Source of the DNA: Clostridiaceae bacterium
GTDB lineage: Bacteria; Bacillota; Clostridia; DSM-8532
Assembly (NCBI GenBank): GCA_012719545.1
Contig: JAAYAD010000046.1
Span: 1-57,947 of the forward strand
Direction: 5' to 3'
Length of the DNA: 57,947 bases
The notes under the pieces are model-generated. The model searched no databases. It saw nothing but the letters and a program-made list of their open reading frames with translations, and was not told the DNA's origin. Positions 36,089-46,376 of the stretch are shown piece after piece; within the stretch, counting starts at the first letter, position 1; the number at the start of each line of letters is the position of its first letter. Position numbers and translations under genes: made by a program.

Positions 36089-37258
36089 CTAAATATCATA
36101 TGGCAATTGTACTCTGACTACTGTACCTGTGCCTTTTGCCGATTCAATTGAAAATGAACCTCCCAGAAGCTCTATACGTTCTTTCATGCCAATTATACCA
36201 TAGCCCCTGTTTCCATTTTCATACGCCATGCTCAATATTGATGTATCAAAGCCGTCACCGTCATCTTTAATTCTCAAATTAACCTTATTATTGCTGCATT
36301 CAAGATTTATCAGTACAAAGCTGGCATTGGCATGCTTCCGGATATTGTTAAGGCATTCCTGAACAACCCTAAAAATGGCGAGGATAACATTTTTGTCTTT
36401 AATGCAGTCAACCTCACCTTTAATGATTAAGGATATCTGTATATTGTATTGATTGCTGAAATTTTCTGTATATTTCTGCAGCGTTGGCTCAATTCCCAAA
36501 TCATCTATGGACATTGGCCTTAAGTCATATATTACTCTCCTTACATCTTTCAGGCAATCCCGTGCAACTTCCTTCAATGTTTTGAGTTCTGCAATAGCTT
36601 TTTCTTTATCGGTTTCCGACATCTTCTCGCATATCTCTGCAATAAGGATAACATTGCTCAAAGCCTGTGCAGGACCATCATGAATTTCGCGGGCTATGCG
36701 CCTTCGTTCATCCTCCTGAGCTTTTATAATGCTTAGGGCAAGCTGCCTGTTGCTTTCGCATCTATCCAAATGTTCGTCAATGCGCTGGAGATCTCCGTTA
36801 AGATAGCTCAATACTGTTCCTACCTGAAGCACCAGCTTATCAGCCTTATCAACGGTGTCCATTGTATTTTTAAGGCGGCGTTCAATCTCGTTTCTGCGTA
36901 TCAGAATCTGCCTTTCCCTCTCCCGCGCTACTGCAAGCCTAACCAGATATTCATTTGTCTCCTGATAGGCCTTCATCATTTGTTCTTCGGAGCACTTATC
37001 ATAAGAGCTGTTGATTATAGCAAGCCTCTTGCGGCTTTTAGCAAGCATAATCTCAAGCTCTTCGCATTCGGCAACCACACGGGAAGACTCTTCTTTTATC
37101 CTTTTATACTCCTCGTTAATGTTCGCCAGTTCTCTTCTAGCATTTTCAGCTATTTCAAATATCGCGCCTCTGCTCTGCTCTATAACGTTAATGGTGGATT
37201 TAATTATTTCGTTGATGCGCTTTATGTTGTTGTTGCTTTCCAAAGAGGCAGCCTCCAT
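36089..37258 (-). CDS. degS: DegS-like cytoplasmic sensor histidine kinase
   Basis: The 389-residue protein has a long N-terminal coiled coil (about 15-175, the DegS sensor domain; no membrane segment), HisKA_3 with phospho-His in REIHDGPAQALSNV (about 190), and HATPase_c (HANASFVLI, DDGDGFD, GYGIIGMKERIELLGG). Length matches B. subtilis DegS. It lies between nrdR and the DegU-like gene. The start context is weak (ATG inside ATATGGAGG), so the true start may be elsewhere. Confidence 0.92.
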   Translation of the reverse strand: MEAASLESNNNIKRINEIIKSTINVIEQSRGAIFEIAENARRELANINEEYKRIKEESSRVVAECEELEIMLAKSRKRLAIINSSYDKCSEEQMMKAYQETNEYLVRLAVARERERQILIRRNEIERRLKNTMDTVDKADKLVLQVGTVLSYLNGDLQRIDEHLDRCESNRQLALSIIKAQEDERRRIAREIHDGPAQALSNVILIAEICEKMSETDKEKAIAELKTLKEVARDCLKDVRRVIYDLRPMSIDDLGIEPTLQKYTENFSNQYNIQISLIIKGEVDCIKDKNVILAIFRVVQECLNNIRKHANASFVLINLECSNNKVNLRIKDDGDGFDTSILSMAYENGNRGYGIIGMKERIELLGGSFSIESAKGTGTVVRVQLPYDI

Positions 37259-37272
37259 ATGCCAAACTGTTT

Positions 37273-37728
37273 TTATTTTTCAAGCAGGAGCTTGTTAAGT
37301 TCATTCATGAAGGTATTTATATCCTTGAATTGGCGATATACTGACGCGAATCTTACATATGCCACTTCGTCAAGTTCTTTCAGCTTGTCCATGACAAGCT
37401 CGCCTATAAAAGAGCTGGTAACTTCCCTCTCTAGAGAATTGTTGATCTGAGTCTCAATAGCATCGAGAATGCTCTCTATCTGGTTTATGGAGATGGAACG
37501 TTTTTCACACGCCCTTAAAATGCCCTTTCTAACCTTATCCCGGTCATAGGGCTGCCTTGTTCCATCTTTCTTGATTACCATAATAGGAAGGTTTTCAACT
37601 TTCTCATATGTGGTATAGCGCTTGTGACAGTTTAAGCATTCTCTTCTTCTTCTGATGGTTGCGCCTTCATCGGTAGGCCTTGAATCAATTACCTTATCTT
37701 CCTCATGAGAACAATACGGGCATCTCAT
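37273..37728 (-). CDS. nrdR: Transcriptional repressor NrdR
   Basis: NrdR senses ATP/dATP and represses ribonucleotide-reductase genes. The 151-residue protein has the N-terminal zinc ribbon ([18 protein letters not shown] and [15 protein letters not shown], Cys-X2-C twice) and an ATP-cone ([19 protein letters not shown]). Length is standard. No nrd gene is in the window. It may be co-transcribed with degS-degU, an unusual association. Confidence 0.97.
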   Translation of the reverse strand: MRCPYCSHEEDKVIDSRPTDEGATIRRRRECLNCHKRYTTYEKVENLPIMVIKKDGTRQPYDRDKVRKGILRACEKRSISINQIESILDAIETQINNSLEREVTSSFIGELVMDKLKELDEVAYVRFASVYRQFKDINTFMNELNKLLLEK

Positions 37729-37745
37729 ACCTTTTCCTCCGTATA

Positions 37746-37775
37746 TTTATACTATTTATATCGTCATAGATGCAA
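37746..37775 (-). promoter_or_regulatory. Promoter candidate upstream of nrdR
   Basis: On the minus strand TTGCAT (37770-37775) and TATAAA (37746-37751) are separated by 18 bases, close to the nrdR start. Confidence 0.5.
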
Positions 37776-37930
37776 GTATACTTTTTAAATTTATCGGTAA
37801 CCAACAATAAAAATTTGCAGTTTCTGCAATCAATTATATCAAAAAATCAGCCTTCAACAAAAGAAATATGGGGATTTTAATCTTAGGGACAGAAATTAGA
37901 AGGAAAACAGGTATGAAAATAACAAAATAA

Positions 37931-38010
37931 GTGCAGGCTTCCCTAAAACCGTGTTTTTTTAAGAAACATCGGAGGGGTTTACCGGAAGCATCCGGTAAAA
38001 AAGCCTGCAC
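37931..38010. other. Long structured hairpin between sigG and nrdR
   Basis: GTGCAGGCTT (37931-37940) pairs perfectly with AAGCCTGCAC (38001-38010). Inside, ACCGGAA (37981) and CCGGT (37992) form a second hairpin with a 4-base loop. On the minus strand this follows sigG by about 50 bases, and a T-run inside the outer stem suggests a terminator of unusual shape, or a small structured RNA. It is the main content of the 330-base gap 37729-38058; the rest is AT-rich with the nrdR promoter. Confidence 0.55.
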
Positions 38011-38058
38011 TTTTACTTAATGGTTCCATAAAATTCTGCTAAAAAATCTCCCAAATAC

Positions 38059-38826
38059 TTATACATACTTTTGCATATGCTTTAAGGCTGATTTTTCAAG
38101 TCTTGATACCTGAGCCTGAGAGATTCCTATTTCTTCTGCCACCTCCATCTGGGTGCGTCCCTGGAAGAACCTTAAATCAACAATCTTTTTCTCCCTTTCT
38201 GAGAGTTTACTCATGGCCTCGCTTATGGATATGCTTTCAAGCCATTTTTCATCGCTGTTTTTTTCATCCTTGACCTGGTCCATGACATAAATGGCATCAC
38301 CGCCATCGTGATATACAGACTCAAATAATGATATTGGTTCCTGAATAGCGTCCAGAGCCATAACAACGTCTTCCTTGGCCATGCCCAGCTCATTGGCTAT
38401 ATCATTGATATTGGGCTCTCTTGCTTCTTTACCCACAAGCCTGTCTCTTGCCTGCAAAGCTTTATATGCTGTATCCTTCAGGGATCTTGAAACCCTGATG
38501 GGATTATTGTCTCTTAAGTATCTTCTTATTTCACCTATTATCATGGGAACGGCATAAGTGGAAAACTTAACGTTCTGTGTAATATCAAAGTTGTCAATTG
38601 CCTTAATTAAGCCAATACAGCCAACCTGAAAAAGGTCGTCGGCATTCTCGCCCCTGTTTCCAAACCTTTGTATTACACTAAGAACCAATCTTAAGTTTCC
38701 CTGGATGAACTCTTCTCTTGCCTTCTTGTCCCCAGCCTTGATCTTCTTGAAAAGCTCATCCATTTTACTGCTGGAAAGCAGTGGAAGCCGTGATGTATTG
38801 ACACCGCAAATTTCAACCTTGTTCAT
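38059..38826 (-). CDS. sigG: RNA polymerase sporulation sigma factor sigma-G
   Basis: Sigma-G directs late forespore transcription. The 255-residue protein opens MNKVEICGVNTSRLPLLSS, the SigG N-terminus. Regions 2 (LRLVLSVIQRFGNRGENADD, then LFQVGCIGLIKAIDNFD), 3 and 4 (RFFQGRTQMEVAEEIGISQA then QVSRLEKSALKHM) are complete. ATG 38826 is used because the following residues match SigG exactly; GAGAGGTG lies about 10 bases upstream. It follows spoIIGA-sigE, the conserved Firmicute order, separated by a terminator at 38924. Confidence 0.97.
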   Translation of the reverse strand: MNKVEICGVNTSRLPLLSSSKMDELFKKIKAGDKKAREEFIQGNLRLVLSVIQRFGNRGENADDLFQVGCIGLIKAIDNFDITQNVKFSTYAVPMIIGEIRRYLRDNNPIRVSRSLKDTAYKALQARDRLVGKEAREPNINDIANELGMAKEDVVMALDAIQEPISLFESVYHDGGDAIYVMDQVKDEKNSDEKWLESISISEAMSKLSEREKKIVDLRFFQGRTQMEVAEEIGISQAQVSRLEKSALKHMQKYV

Positions 38827-38923
38827 AAAATCAACACACCTCTCTTTGCCCATGATTTCTTGTCAGTATCATTCTGAGCTTGAGAGGTGTATTTTATTCT
38901 GTTTTTTCCTTTGAAAATATTTT

Positions 38924-38948
38924 AAAAAGGCCTTGACAAGCGGCCTTT
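38924..38948 (-). terminator. Terminator between sigE and sigG
   Basis: On the minus strand AAAGGCC, nine bases, GGCCTTTTT. It separates the early spoIIGA-sigE unit from sigG, whose expression is normally forespore-specific. Confidence 0.75.
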
Positions 38949-38995
38949 AAAACAATTGGCGCAGTCTGCGCGCCTCAAGGTATTTTATGGAAAAT

Positions 38996-39706
38996 TCACA
39001 GCATCCGGCATATTTCTCTTTTCAAGCGGCTTAAGATGCGTTTTTCAAGTCGGGAAATATACGACTGGGAAATTCCAAGCATATCGGCAACTTCTTTCTG
39101 CGTCTTTTCCAAGTGATTATTAAGTCCGAAGCGGAGCTCCATAATGCGTTTTTCTCTTCCGGACAGTTTGTTCATAGCGCTTACAAGGAGCTTTTTGTCC
39201 GTCTCTTCTTCAAGATTTCTCTGTATTATGTCACTGTCGGTACCCAATATATCCGACAGCAAGAGCTCGTTTCCATCCCAGTCAACATTGAGGGGTTCTT
39301 CAAAGGAAACTTCGGTGCGGGCGCGGCTGTTCTTTCTTAAGTACATAAGGATTTCATTTTCTATGCATCTTGACGCATAGGTTGCAAGCTTGATATTCCT
39401 TCCGGGGTTATAGGTGTTTATGGCCTTGATAAGGCCTATGGTGCCAATTGAGGTAAGGTCCTCAATATCAACGCCTGTATTCTCAAACTTGCGCGCTATG
39501 TAGACCACAAGCCGCAGGTTCCTTTCAATCAGAACCCTCTTAACTGACAAATCCCCGTTTTCCAGGCTGTCCAAAAGAGCCTGTTCCTCATCAGCCTGCA
39601 GGGGCGGCGGCAATATATCATTGCCTCCTATGTAATAAATCTCACTTGCCCCCTCCGGATTTTTCATAAGAGTAATAATGAATCCAAATACTTTTTTAAA
39701 CATCAT
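38996..39706 (-). CDS. sigE: RNA polymerase sporulation sigma factor sigma-E precursor
   Basis: Sigma-E drives mother-cell transcription after asymmetric division. The 236-residue pro-protein has an N-terminal pro-sequence with [19 protein letters not shown] and [13 protein letters not shown] (cleavage expected within the first 30 residues), then regions 2-4, ending with the [24 protein letters not shown] follows AAAGGTGAG. It lies 44 bases after spoIIGA, which makes its processing protease. Confidence 0.97.
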   Translation of the reverse strand: MMFKKVFGFIITLMKNPEGASEIYYIGGNDILPPPLQADEEQALLDSLENGDLSVKRVLIERNLRLVVYIARKFENTGVDIEDLTSIGTIGLIKAINTYNPGRNIKLATYASRCIENEILMYLRKNSRARTEVSFEEPLNVDWDGNELLLSDILGTDSDIIQRNLEEETDKKLLVSAMNKLSGREKRIMELRFGLNNHLEKTQKEVADMLGISQSYISRLEKRILSRLKREICRML

Positions 39707-39750
39707 CTACTCACCTTTCTCTTATTTGCCGGCCCGGAAGCCTTAAAATG

Positions 39751-40650
39751 CTATATTTTTGACAGCATGGCAGGTCCGAGCAGGGCTGAATATTTTGCAT
39801 TATTGGAAAGCTTTGTTCCGCAGACACCAACGATTACATCATTAACCTCCTTAAATACCCCCTCCTGACAAATGCGGATATTGTCAGGCCTGAAACCCGT
39901 AAGAATCCCATTCTCCCTTCCAATGGACTTAAAGGGAATAAGGTGGATACGCGTGAACCACGGATTGTTTTCTCTTCCAAAATTTGTGCATATTCCTATA
40001 TTATTAGATACAACTAAATCATATACCTCCTGTGGGAGGATGGGTTTTACTGATTCTGCTTCCACCACCATGACAGGATAGCCGGTGATGGGGTCTATCA
40101 ATGAATTTCCGGTATCCACAAGGGCATTGAATCTCACGGATTTATCTCCGAGCTTTAGCATAACCGGAACAATGGAACCGTCACGCAGAACTTTACCTGA
40201 CAGGATTCTGCCTATTGGCCTTACCAGCACAACGCATAGTGCAACCGAGACCAAAAAGGCCTTTAATGTTCCCTGGGGGCTTACATACATAAAGCCGCCG
40301 TAGGTAATTACACCGCCTTCAACAATATTAGATAGAGCATATGTACAGCCTGCCAGCAAAAATGCCGTCAGAAGCATCATTCCCCAGCGTTTGAAAAATT
40401 CCTTAATACTCCTTATTCTGAAAGCAATAAGTATCATAAGGGCTGAAACGGCTATTTTAGTAAACGGAGAATTTAACAAGGTAAATTTAGGGAAGGTTGT
40501 TGCCAGGACCGCATATAATGCTCCCAGAGAGGCGGCCAGAACAGCTCTTCCAATCTTCATGGCGCATCCTGATATAATGCTTGCAAGCTTTAATATCAGA
40601 CAGTTGGCCAATAAGTTCTCTGTAAACAACAGATCCGCGTATATAACCAC
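39751..40650 (-). CDS. spoIIGA: Sigma-E processing peptidase SpoIIGA
   Basis: SpoIIGA is a membrane aspartic protease of the septum that cleaves pro-sigma-E. The 299-residue protein has five N-terminal membrane segments (about 1-150) and a C-terminal protease domain with catalytic Asp in ALVDTGNSLIDPITG (about 178-192). GTG 40650 has GGGAGA 6-7 bases upstream. A candidate sporulation promoter with wide spacing lies at 40749-40781. Confidence 0.95.
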   Translation of the reverse strand: MVIYADLLFTENLLANCLILKLASIISGCAMKIGRAVLAASLGALYAVLATTFPKFTLLNSPFTKIAVSALMILIAFRIRSIKEFFKRWGMMLLTAFLLAGCTYALSNIVEGGVITYGGFMYVSPQGTLKAFLVSVALCVVLVRPIGRILSGKVLRDGSIVPVMLKLGDKSVRFNALVDTGNSLIDPITGYPVMVVEAESVKPILPQEVYDLVVSNNIGICTNFGRENNPWFTRIHLIPFKSIGRENGILTGFRPDNIRICQEGVFKEVNDVIVGVCGTKLSNNAKYSALLGPAMLSKI

Positions 40651-40748
40651 CCTGTATCTCCCTTTACTTTAAGTTCCAATTAAACATATATGGAGAAATT
40701 TTATGTTTTATGATATGTTTTTCAGGTTTCTCCACGGGTTTATAAAGA

Positions 40749-40781
40749 ATTATAAAAGCCCTGCCATTCGTTTTATGTCAA
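40749..40781 (-). promoter_or_regulatory. Candidate spoIIG promoter with extended spacing (Spo0A-dependent type)
   Basis: On the minus strand TTGACA (40776-40781) and TATAAT (40749-40754) are 21 bases apart, too far for a normal sigma-A promoter. The B. subtilis spoIIG promoter has the same feature (22 bases) and needs Spo0A. The -35 overlaps TGTCAAA on the plus strand, one change from the 0A box TGTCGAA. Confidence 0.6.
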
Positions 40782-40921
40782 ATAGCGTTATAGCCCGAAA
40801 AAAATTTTGTCACATTCCTTAAAAGTCTTTATTTAAGCCAATTTTACTAGGTGCAATTTCCCGTAACACTGATTAAGTCCGAGGAATAGAATAAAGTGTA
40901 CTTATCTGCCGGAGTGGTCAT

Positions 40922-42751
40922 ATGTCAGGAATAGCGGGCATGGTTAACCCTAACGAGGATATTTTGCATAAATGCATAAACATATGCGCAATGTCTGACG
41001 CCATAAGAAAAAGAGGCCAGTGGGGCGCCGGACATTTTATATCTGCCAACGCGGCTTTCTTGCAGCGTGTCGGACAAGTCAGTCCTGCCTTCCGCACGCC
41101 ATCGATAACGGAGCTTGACATAAACGGGGAAAGCTATGTCCTTGCAATGGACGGTGTTATTTACAACCACAATTACCTTCGCTCAGAACTTGAAAGCTCA
41201 GGGATTGACTGCTCCGGCGCATCGTGCAACGAGTTTATAATTCATGCTTACCATAAATGGAAGGAAGATTTTATAAAGAAATTAAACGGTATCTTTGCAT
41301 TCGCCCTTTGGATAGAAAACGAAAAGACGCTTATCCTCGCCAGGGATCAGCTTGGCATGAGGCCCCTGTTCTATGCTTTTAAGGATAATATCCTTATGTT
41401 TTCCTCTGAAATTGGCGGTATTTTGTCAAATCCGCTTTATGAACCCAATATGGATATTGAGGGCTTATCGGAGCTTATTTGCCTAAGCCCCCGCTATACG
41501 CCCGGCAGCACCTTGTTTAAGGGGGTGCATCAGGTAATTCCAGGATATTATCTAAAATATTCATTGCAGGGAGTTAAAAAGGTTCGATATTGGAAAATTG
41601 AAAATAAGCCCCATGAAGATGATTTGGACAAAACTCTTGAAACCGTAAAGGAACTTGTTACAGGAGCCGTGAAAAGACAGATAGATTCTGATGCTCCCAT
41701 TTGCGGCCTTCTTTCCGGCGGCCTTTATTCAAGCATCATAACCTCCGTCGTATCGGGATGCAAAGACAATTCCGGCAGTAATGTGTACAATACCTGGTCA
41801 GTTAATTTTGAAAAAAGCAGCAATTATATAAGATATGGCGGGGCAAATGGAGATCCCGACACGCCATGGGTAAGATGGGTATGCAGAAGAGCAGGAACAA
41901 GGCACCATTATATCGTGCTGTCCTCAAGAGATCTGGCAGGGGCCATAATTGACGCAGTTGAGGCAAGGGGCTTTCCCGGCATGCCCGATTATGATGCTTC
42001 CCTCCTTCTTTTGTGTCGGGAGATAAAAAAAGATTACAGCATTGTCCTTTCGGGAGACTGCTCCGATGAAGTATTCGGTGCCAATACAAGGGCACTGGAG
42101 CATTTTGCTTCGGGAAAGAAAAGGCTTCCATGGTCTTCCAACCTGGCTGAAAAAATATCTGTTTTCAAGAATGAACTTATAAATTTGATTAAACCCTATG
42201 AATTTATTGAAAAATGTTACGAGGAAGCTCTTTCCGAATATCTTAAATTCTCGGAGGGCTCGGAAAAACTTGAAAAAGAGCATGAAGCCCAATGGTTCAG
42301 CCTCTATTGGAATCTTCCATGTATCTTAGAAAGGCTTGACCGTATAGGCATGGCCTTTGGGCTTGAAATAAGAGTACCTTTTTGTGACGTTGAACTTATT
42401 GAATATTTCTGGAACATACCTCATGAGTTAAGAAGGCTCAACAATAAGGACAGAGGACTCTTAAGGGAGGCCATGCGAGGGCTTTTGCCCCCTGATATAC
42501 TTGAAAGAAAGAAGAATCCCTATCCTCGTCCCCATGACCCTGACTATGATGCCAGAATAAAATACATGCTTTCAGAAATTGTCCTGGATCCGGGTTCTCC
42601 TGTAAAGAACCTGTTGAATCTTAAGACTCTTGAAAGCATGATAAAACAGCAGCCTGAAATCAGCAAAAGATATACATCCCGTTCACAATTGTATGGTTGG
42701 CTGATACAACTGGATCATTTCATGAGAATGAACGGCATTACATCCCTTTAA
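40922..42751 (+). CDS. Diverged asparagine synthetase-like protein lacking the Cys nucleophile
   Basis: The 609-residue protein has the AsnB two-domain layout: an N-terminal glutaminase-like domain and a C-terminal ATP-dependent synthetase domain, ending in the [17 protein letters not shown] block seen in AsnB/AsnO. Three functional positions differ. Residue 2 is Ser instead of the catalytic Cys (MSGIAG). The pyrophosphate loop reads SGGLYSS with Tyr269 in place of Asp. SGDCSDE has Asp379 in place of the usual Glu. The glutaminase domain is otherwise altered (RKRGQWGAG for RGPD). It probably cannot use glutamine, and may use free ammonia or another amine, or do another chemistry; lactam synthetases and lasso-peptide enzymes are related precedents. 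It is divergent from spoIIGA. Its 3' end overlaps that of ispG by 14 bases. Confidence 0.88.
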   Translation: MSGIAGMVNPNEDILHKCINICAMSDAIRKRGQWGAGHFISANAAFLQRVGQVSPAFRTPSITELDINGESYVLAMDGVIYNHNYLRSELESSGIDCSGASCNEFIIHAYHKWKEDFIKKLNGIFAFALWIENEKTLILARDQLGMRPLFYAFKDNILMFSSEIGGILSNPLYEPNMDIEGLSELICLSPRYTPGSTLFKGVHQVIPGYYLKYSLQGVKKVRYWKIENKPHEDDLDKTLETVKELVTGAVKRQIDSDAPICGLLSGGLYSSIITSVVSGCKDNSGSNVYNTWSVNFEKSSNYIRYGGANGDPDTPWVRWVCRRAGTRHHYIVLSSRDLAGAIIDAVEARGFPGMPDYDASLLLLCREIKKDYSIVLSGDCSDEVFGANTRALEHFASGKKRLPWSSNLAEKISVFKNELINLIKPYEFIEKCYEEALSEYLKFSEGSEKLEKEHEAQWFSLYWNLPCILERLDRIGMAFGLEIRVPFCDVELIEYFWNIPHELRRLNNKDRGLLREAMRGLLPPDILERKKNPYPRPHDPDYDARIKYMLSEIVLDPGSPVKNLLNLKTLESMIKQQPEISKRYTSRSQLYGWLIQLDHFMRMNGITSL

Positions 42752-43793
42752 TCTCTTCCAGCAATGCCTCTATAATTTGATTTTCAGGAACTTTCCTGAT
42801 AATTTGGCCTTTTTTAAACAAAACGGCGGAATCCTTTCCTCCGGCAATACCTATGTCTGCCTCACGGGCTTCTCCCGGCCCATTTACCACGCAGCCCATA
42901 ACAGCCACTTTAATGGGCTTATCAATGTTTTCAAGCTCTTTTTCAACCTTTTCTGCTATGGAAATAAGGTCAATCTGGGTTCTTCCGCAGGTTGGGCAGG
43001 AAACAAACACAACGCCCTTATTGTAAAGACCGCATGCCCTTAATATTTCCTTGGCGGCTTTTATCTCCTCCACCGGATCTCCTGTAAGGGATACCCGGAT
43101 TGTATCTCCAATGCCAGAAAGGAGAATGGCTCCTATACCTACCGCCGATTTTATAGTTCCCCTGTACACGGTGCCGGCCTCGGTAATGCCTATGTGAAGA
43201 GGATAGTCAGTCTTTTGGGAAAGTAAAGTATATGCTTCAAAAGCCGTTACCACATCCGATGACTTTATGGAAATTACGATATCATAAAAATTGAGATCTT
43301 CAAGTATCCTGACATGGCCCATGGCGCTTTCTACAAGAGCTTGGGCGGTGACACGTCCGTATTTATTGAGGATTTCCTTTTCAAGGGAACCGCTGTTAAC
43401 GCCTATCCTTATTGGAATTCCTCTTTCCTTTGCCATGTCAACAACCTGTTCAACCCGTTCTCTCGACCCTATATTGCCAGGATTTATGCGGATTTTGTCG
43501 GCGCCGTTTTCCATAGCTTTAAGGGCAAGCCTGTAGTCAAAATGTATGTCGGCAACCAATGGAATTGTAATCTGCCTCTTGATTTCTGAAATTGCCTGTG
43601 CGGCCGCTTCATCCGGCACGGCAACTCTTACAATATCGCAGCCTGCTTCTGTCAGAGCATGGATTTGCCTGACTGTAGCTTCTACATCGCTGGTTTTTGT
43701 ATTGGTCATGGACTGGATTGCAACGGGAGAACCGCCGCCTATGTATATATTGCCTATTTTGAGCTTTCTTGTATTGTTTCGCGTCGTCATCAT
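42738..43793 (-). CDS. ispG: 4-hydroxy-3-methylbut-2-en-1-yl diphosphate synthase
   Basis: IspG converts MEcPP to HMBPP in the MEP pathway with a 4Fe-4S cluster. The 351-residue protein has TIM barrel motifs ([34 protein letters not shown]) and C-terminal cluster cysteines in SCPTCGRTQ and [12 protein letters not shown] 43793 is used (8 bases after GGAG); the ORF extends upstream with no supporting features. It is the last gene of uppS-cdsA-dxr-rseP-ispG and overlaps the convergent asnB-like gene. Confidence 0.97.
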   Translation of the reverse strand: MMTTRNNTRKLKIGNIYIGGGSPVAIQSMTNTKTSDVEATVRQIHALTEAGCDIVRVAVPDEAAAQAISEIKRQITIPLVADIHFDYRLALKAMENGADKIRINPGNIGSRERVEQVVDMAKERGIPIRIGVNSGSLEKEILNKYGRVTAQALVESAMGHVRILEDLNFYDIVISIKSSDVVTAFEAYTLLSQKTDYPLHIGITEAGTVYRGTIKSAVGIGAILLSGIGDTIRVSLTGDPVEEIKAAKEILRACGLYNKGVVFVSCPTCGRTQIDLISIAEKVEKELENIDKPIKVAVMGCVVNGPGEAREADIGIAGGKDSAVLFKKGQIIRKVPENQIIEALLEEIKGM

Positions 43794-43899
43794 AATTATT
43801 TCTCCTGTATTAAAGCCGGGCAGCTTTATAAACTGCTCCGGCTCATGTGTCTTAAAAAGTTCTGATGTAAACATTATAGCATGAATACTCATGCAATCC

Positions 43900-45195
43900 T
43901 TATAGAAGGAATCTTGGAATATCGTTAATAAGGGTGCCAATGAGAAGGAATATCAAAAGCACAAAACCTATCATGGAAATCAGCCCGACCTTTTCCTGGG
44001 GCAGCGGCTTTCCTCTTACTTTCTCAATGAGAAGGATAAGAAGGTGGCTTCCATCCAGGGCAGGAATGGGAAGAAGGTTCATAACACCAAGGTTTATGCT
44101 TATGAAGGCACATAAGTACATCAGGTTAATGATTATTACGTTTACAGGCTGCTGGGATTCAACCACGCTTCCTACAGAGCCTATAATTCCTACGGGCCCT
44201 GACAGTTCTTTAAAAGATACTGTACCGTCTATGAGCCATCCCAGAGATATAAGTACGTTTCTTATGGTTGAAACACTGTATCTGAACGATGCTCCTATTA
44301 CCTCAAAAGCATTTCCTTTCCTGTATTCAAGACCTACACCCAATGTATAGCTGAAATCAGAGAAAGGTACAATATTCTCAAAGGTAAGAATTTTTCCGTC
44401 CCTTTCAACAGTAACGGTAAGAGGAGCAGATTTATCCTGTCTTTCGTTGTTTAAATAATTAATAATATCGTTGGTGCTGTTAACTTCGGTATCATCAAGC
44501 CTGATTATTTTGTCTCCGCGCTTTATTCCTGCCTTTTCCAGCGGAGAGTCAACCTCTATCATTTCTATTATGTTGGAGCCCTCATTATCAATAAGCTTTG
44601 CGGTAAAGCCAAGCCTGTAACGTACTGCGGTTTTTCCTGGAGCTGCAGTCTTTGTTACTTTGCGGTTCTCACTTACATCAAAGTAAGTAATTTTTTTCGC
44701 ACGGCCGTCCTCACCGTACAGGAATGTAACTATATCCAGGGAAGGATCAAAAATTCTCTTTCCCCCATAGGATATAAGCTTATCTCCCACTTCAGCTCCT
44801 ATCTCCTTTAATGGAGAATTGTCGGTTAATTGGGTTATGGTATTTGTTGTGAATCCAGACTGCGAAATTACAATTACTGCCAAAATAAAAGCAAAAACTA
44901 TATTAAGTATAGGGCCGGCACTTACGGCTACTGCTCTTTTCCAAACTGGCTGGTTTGAAAATGCTCTGGCATCGTCGGATTCCTCATCCTCACCTTCCAT
45001 TTTTACAAAACCGCCCATGGGAATAAGCCTTAAAGAATATTCTGTCTCACCTTTTTTAAAGGAAAAAAGCTTTGGTCCCATAAACAATGAAAATTCAAGT
45101 ACTTTTATGCCAACGGCTTTTGCCGCCAGGAAATGTCCAAGCTCATGTATAATAATCAGAAGGCTTAATGCAATCAATGCAACCAATATGCTCAT
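43900..45195 (-). CDS. rseP: RseP-family site-2 zinc metalloprotease
   Basis: A membrane S2P protease for regulated intramembrane cleavage. The 431-residue protein has active-site [10 protein letters not shown] (HExxH, about 18-22) in the first helix, one PDZ domain (about 200-275, [18 protein letters not shown]), and a C-terminal helix with [12 protein letters not shown], which supplies the third zinc ligand. Four membrane segments are visible. The start ATG directly follows dxr with GGGGGT as ribosome site. Confidence 0.96.
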   Translation of the reverse strand: MSILVALIALSLLIIIHELGHFLAAKAVGIKVLEFSLFMGPKLFSFKKGETEYSLRLIPMGGFVKMEGEDEESDDARAFSNQPVWKRAVAVSAGPILNIVFAFILAVIVISQSGFTTNTITQLTDNSPLKEIGAEVGDKLISYGGKRIFDPSLDIVTFLYGEDGRAKKITYFDVSENRKVTKTAAPGKTAVRYRLGFTAKLIDNEGSNIIEMIEVDSPLEKAGIKRGDKIIRLDDTEVNSTNDIINYLNNERQDKSAPLTVTVERDGKILTFENIVPFSDFSYTLGVGLEYRKGNAFEVIGASFRYSVSTIRNVLISLGWLIDGTVSFKELSGPVGIIGSVGSVVESQQPVNVIIINLMYLCAFISINLGVMNLLPIPALDGSHLLILLIEKVRGKPLPQEKVGLISMIGFVLLIFLLIGTLINDIPRFLL

Positions 45196-46350
45196 CTATA
45201 TACCCCCGTTCACTATGTCCCGGGCTATTTCCCTTGCTTCCCGGTCAGTATCTATTATATCGTTGAGTACAGGCTGACTATTCACAGAATGTGCGTCCAT
45301 AACCCGTTCGATTAGCTCTGTAATCTGAAGAAAAGTAATTTTGCCTTTAAGGAAAAGGTCAACTGCCACCTCATTGGCAGCGTTCATGGCACAGGGCATT
45401 GTTCCCCCGATTATTGCCGCCTTATATGCCAGTTCCAATGCTCTGAAACTGTTCATATCAGGCTTTTCAAAGGTAAGAGCGCTCAAATTACTGAAATCCA
45501 GCTTTTTAAAAGGATTGGCCATTCGCTCCGGCCAGGTAAGGGCAAGCTGAATGGGAACACGCATATCCGGCGCTCCCAGCTGAGCCATAACAGAACCGTC
45601 TGTATATTCAACCATGGAGTGGATTATGCTCTGAGGATGCACAATTACGTCTATTTTTGAAACAGGCATATTAAAAAGCCACATGGCTTCTATTACTTCA
45701 AGTCCCTTATTCATAAGGGTGGCTGAATCAATGGTTATTTTGGAGCCCATGGACCAGTTGGGATGCTTTAGAGCCTGATCAACCGTAACTTTTTCAAGCT
45801 GTTCTTTGGTGTATCCCCTGAAAGGTCCTCCTGAAGCAGTAAGTATTAATCTTGAAACATCCTTCTCTCTGTTGCCTGCAAGGCACTGAAAGATTGCCGA
45901 ATGCTCGCTGTCAACAGGGAAAATGGAGATACCTTTTTTCCTTGCTGCCTCCATTACCAGTTCCCCTGAGGTAACCAGAGTTTCCTTGTTTGAAAGAGCT
46001 ATATTCTTGCCCGCTTCAATTGCGGCCATTGTTGGAATGAGGCCTGCTATGCCTACAACCGAGGTAAGAACCGTGTCGGCATCAGGATGGGTAACTGCTT
46101 CCAAAACTCCTGACAAGCCTTTTAAAACCTTTGTATCAGTGTCACCAACCAGAATTTCCAATTCACAAGCCGCTTTTTCGTCAAAAAGAGATGCCACCTT
46201 CGGCCTGAAACGGCGTATCTGTTCTTCCATAAGCTTTACGTTTGAGTTGGCAGCTATAGATACCACATTTATATTAAGGTTCTCGCATACTTCAAGGGCC
46301 TGTACGCCGATGGAGCCTGTAGATCCCAGTATAGAAAGCCCTTTTACCAT
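45196..46350 (-). CDS. dxr: 1-deoxy-D-xylulose 5-phosphate reductoisomerase
   Basis: Dxr makes MEP from DXP with NADPH. The 384-residue protein has N-terminal GSTGSIGVQALEV (nucleotide binding), ASGGPFRGY, the metal-binding region with PVDSEHSAIFQ, and MGSKITIDSATLMNKGLEVIEA split over the active-site loop. ATG 46350 gives MVKGLSILGSTGSIG as usual; an in-frame TTG at 46362 sits on the ribosome site AGGAGGA. The spacing to ATG is long (13 bases). Confidence 0.97.
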   Translation of the reverse strand: MVKGLSILGSTGSIGVQALEVCENLNINVVSIAANSNVKLMEEQIRRFRPKVASLFDEKAACELEILVGDTDTKVLKGLSGVLEAVTHPDADTVLTSVVGIAGLIPTMAAIEAGKNIALSNKETLVTSGELVMEAARKKGISIFPVDSEHSAIFQCLAGNREKDVSRLILTASGGPFRGYTKEQLEKVTVDQALKHPNWSMGSKITIDSATLMNKGLEVIEAMWLFNMPVSKIDVIVHPQSIIHSMVEYTDGSVMAQLGAPDMRVPIQLALTWPERMANPFKKLDFSNLSALTFEKPDMNSFRALELAYKAAIIGGTMPCAMNAANEVAVDLFLKGKITFLQITELIERVMDAHSVNSQPVLNDIIDTDREAREIARDIVNGGI

Positions 46351-46376
46351 TTCTTTAGTCAATCCTCCTACCTAAA

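Noticed and set aside
37931..38010. c-di-GMP riboswitch
   Set aside because: The nested hairpin has a CCGG-rich element but lacks the conserved c-di-GMP-I core and the three-way junction layout, and it follows rather than precedes genes on the minus strand.
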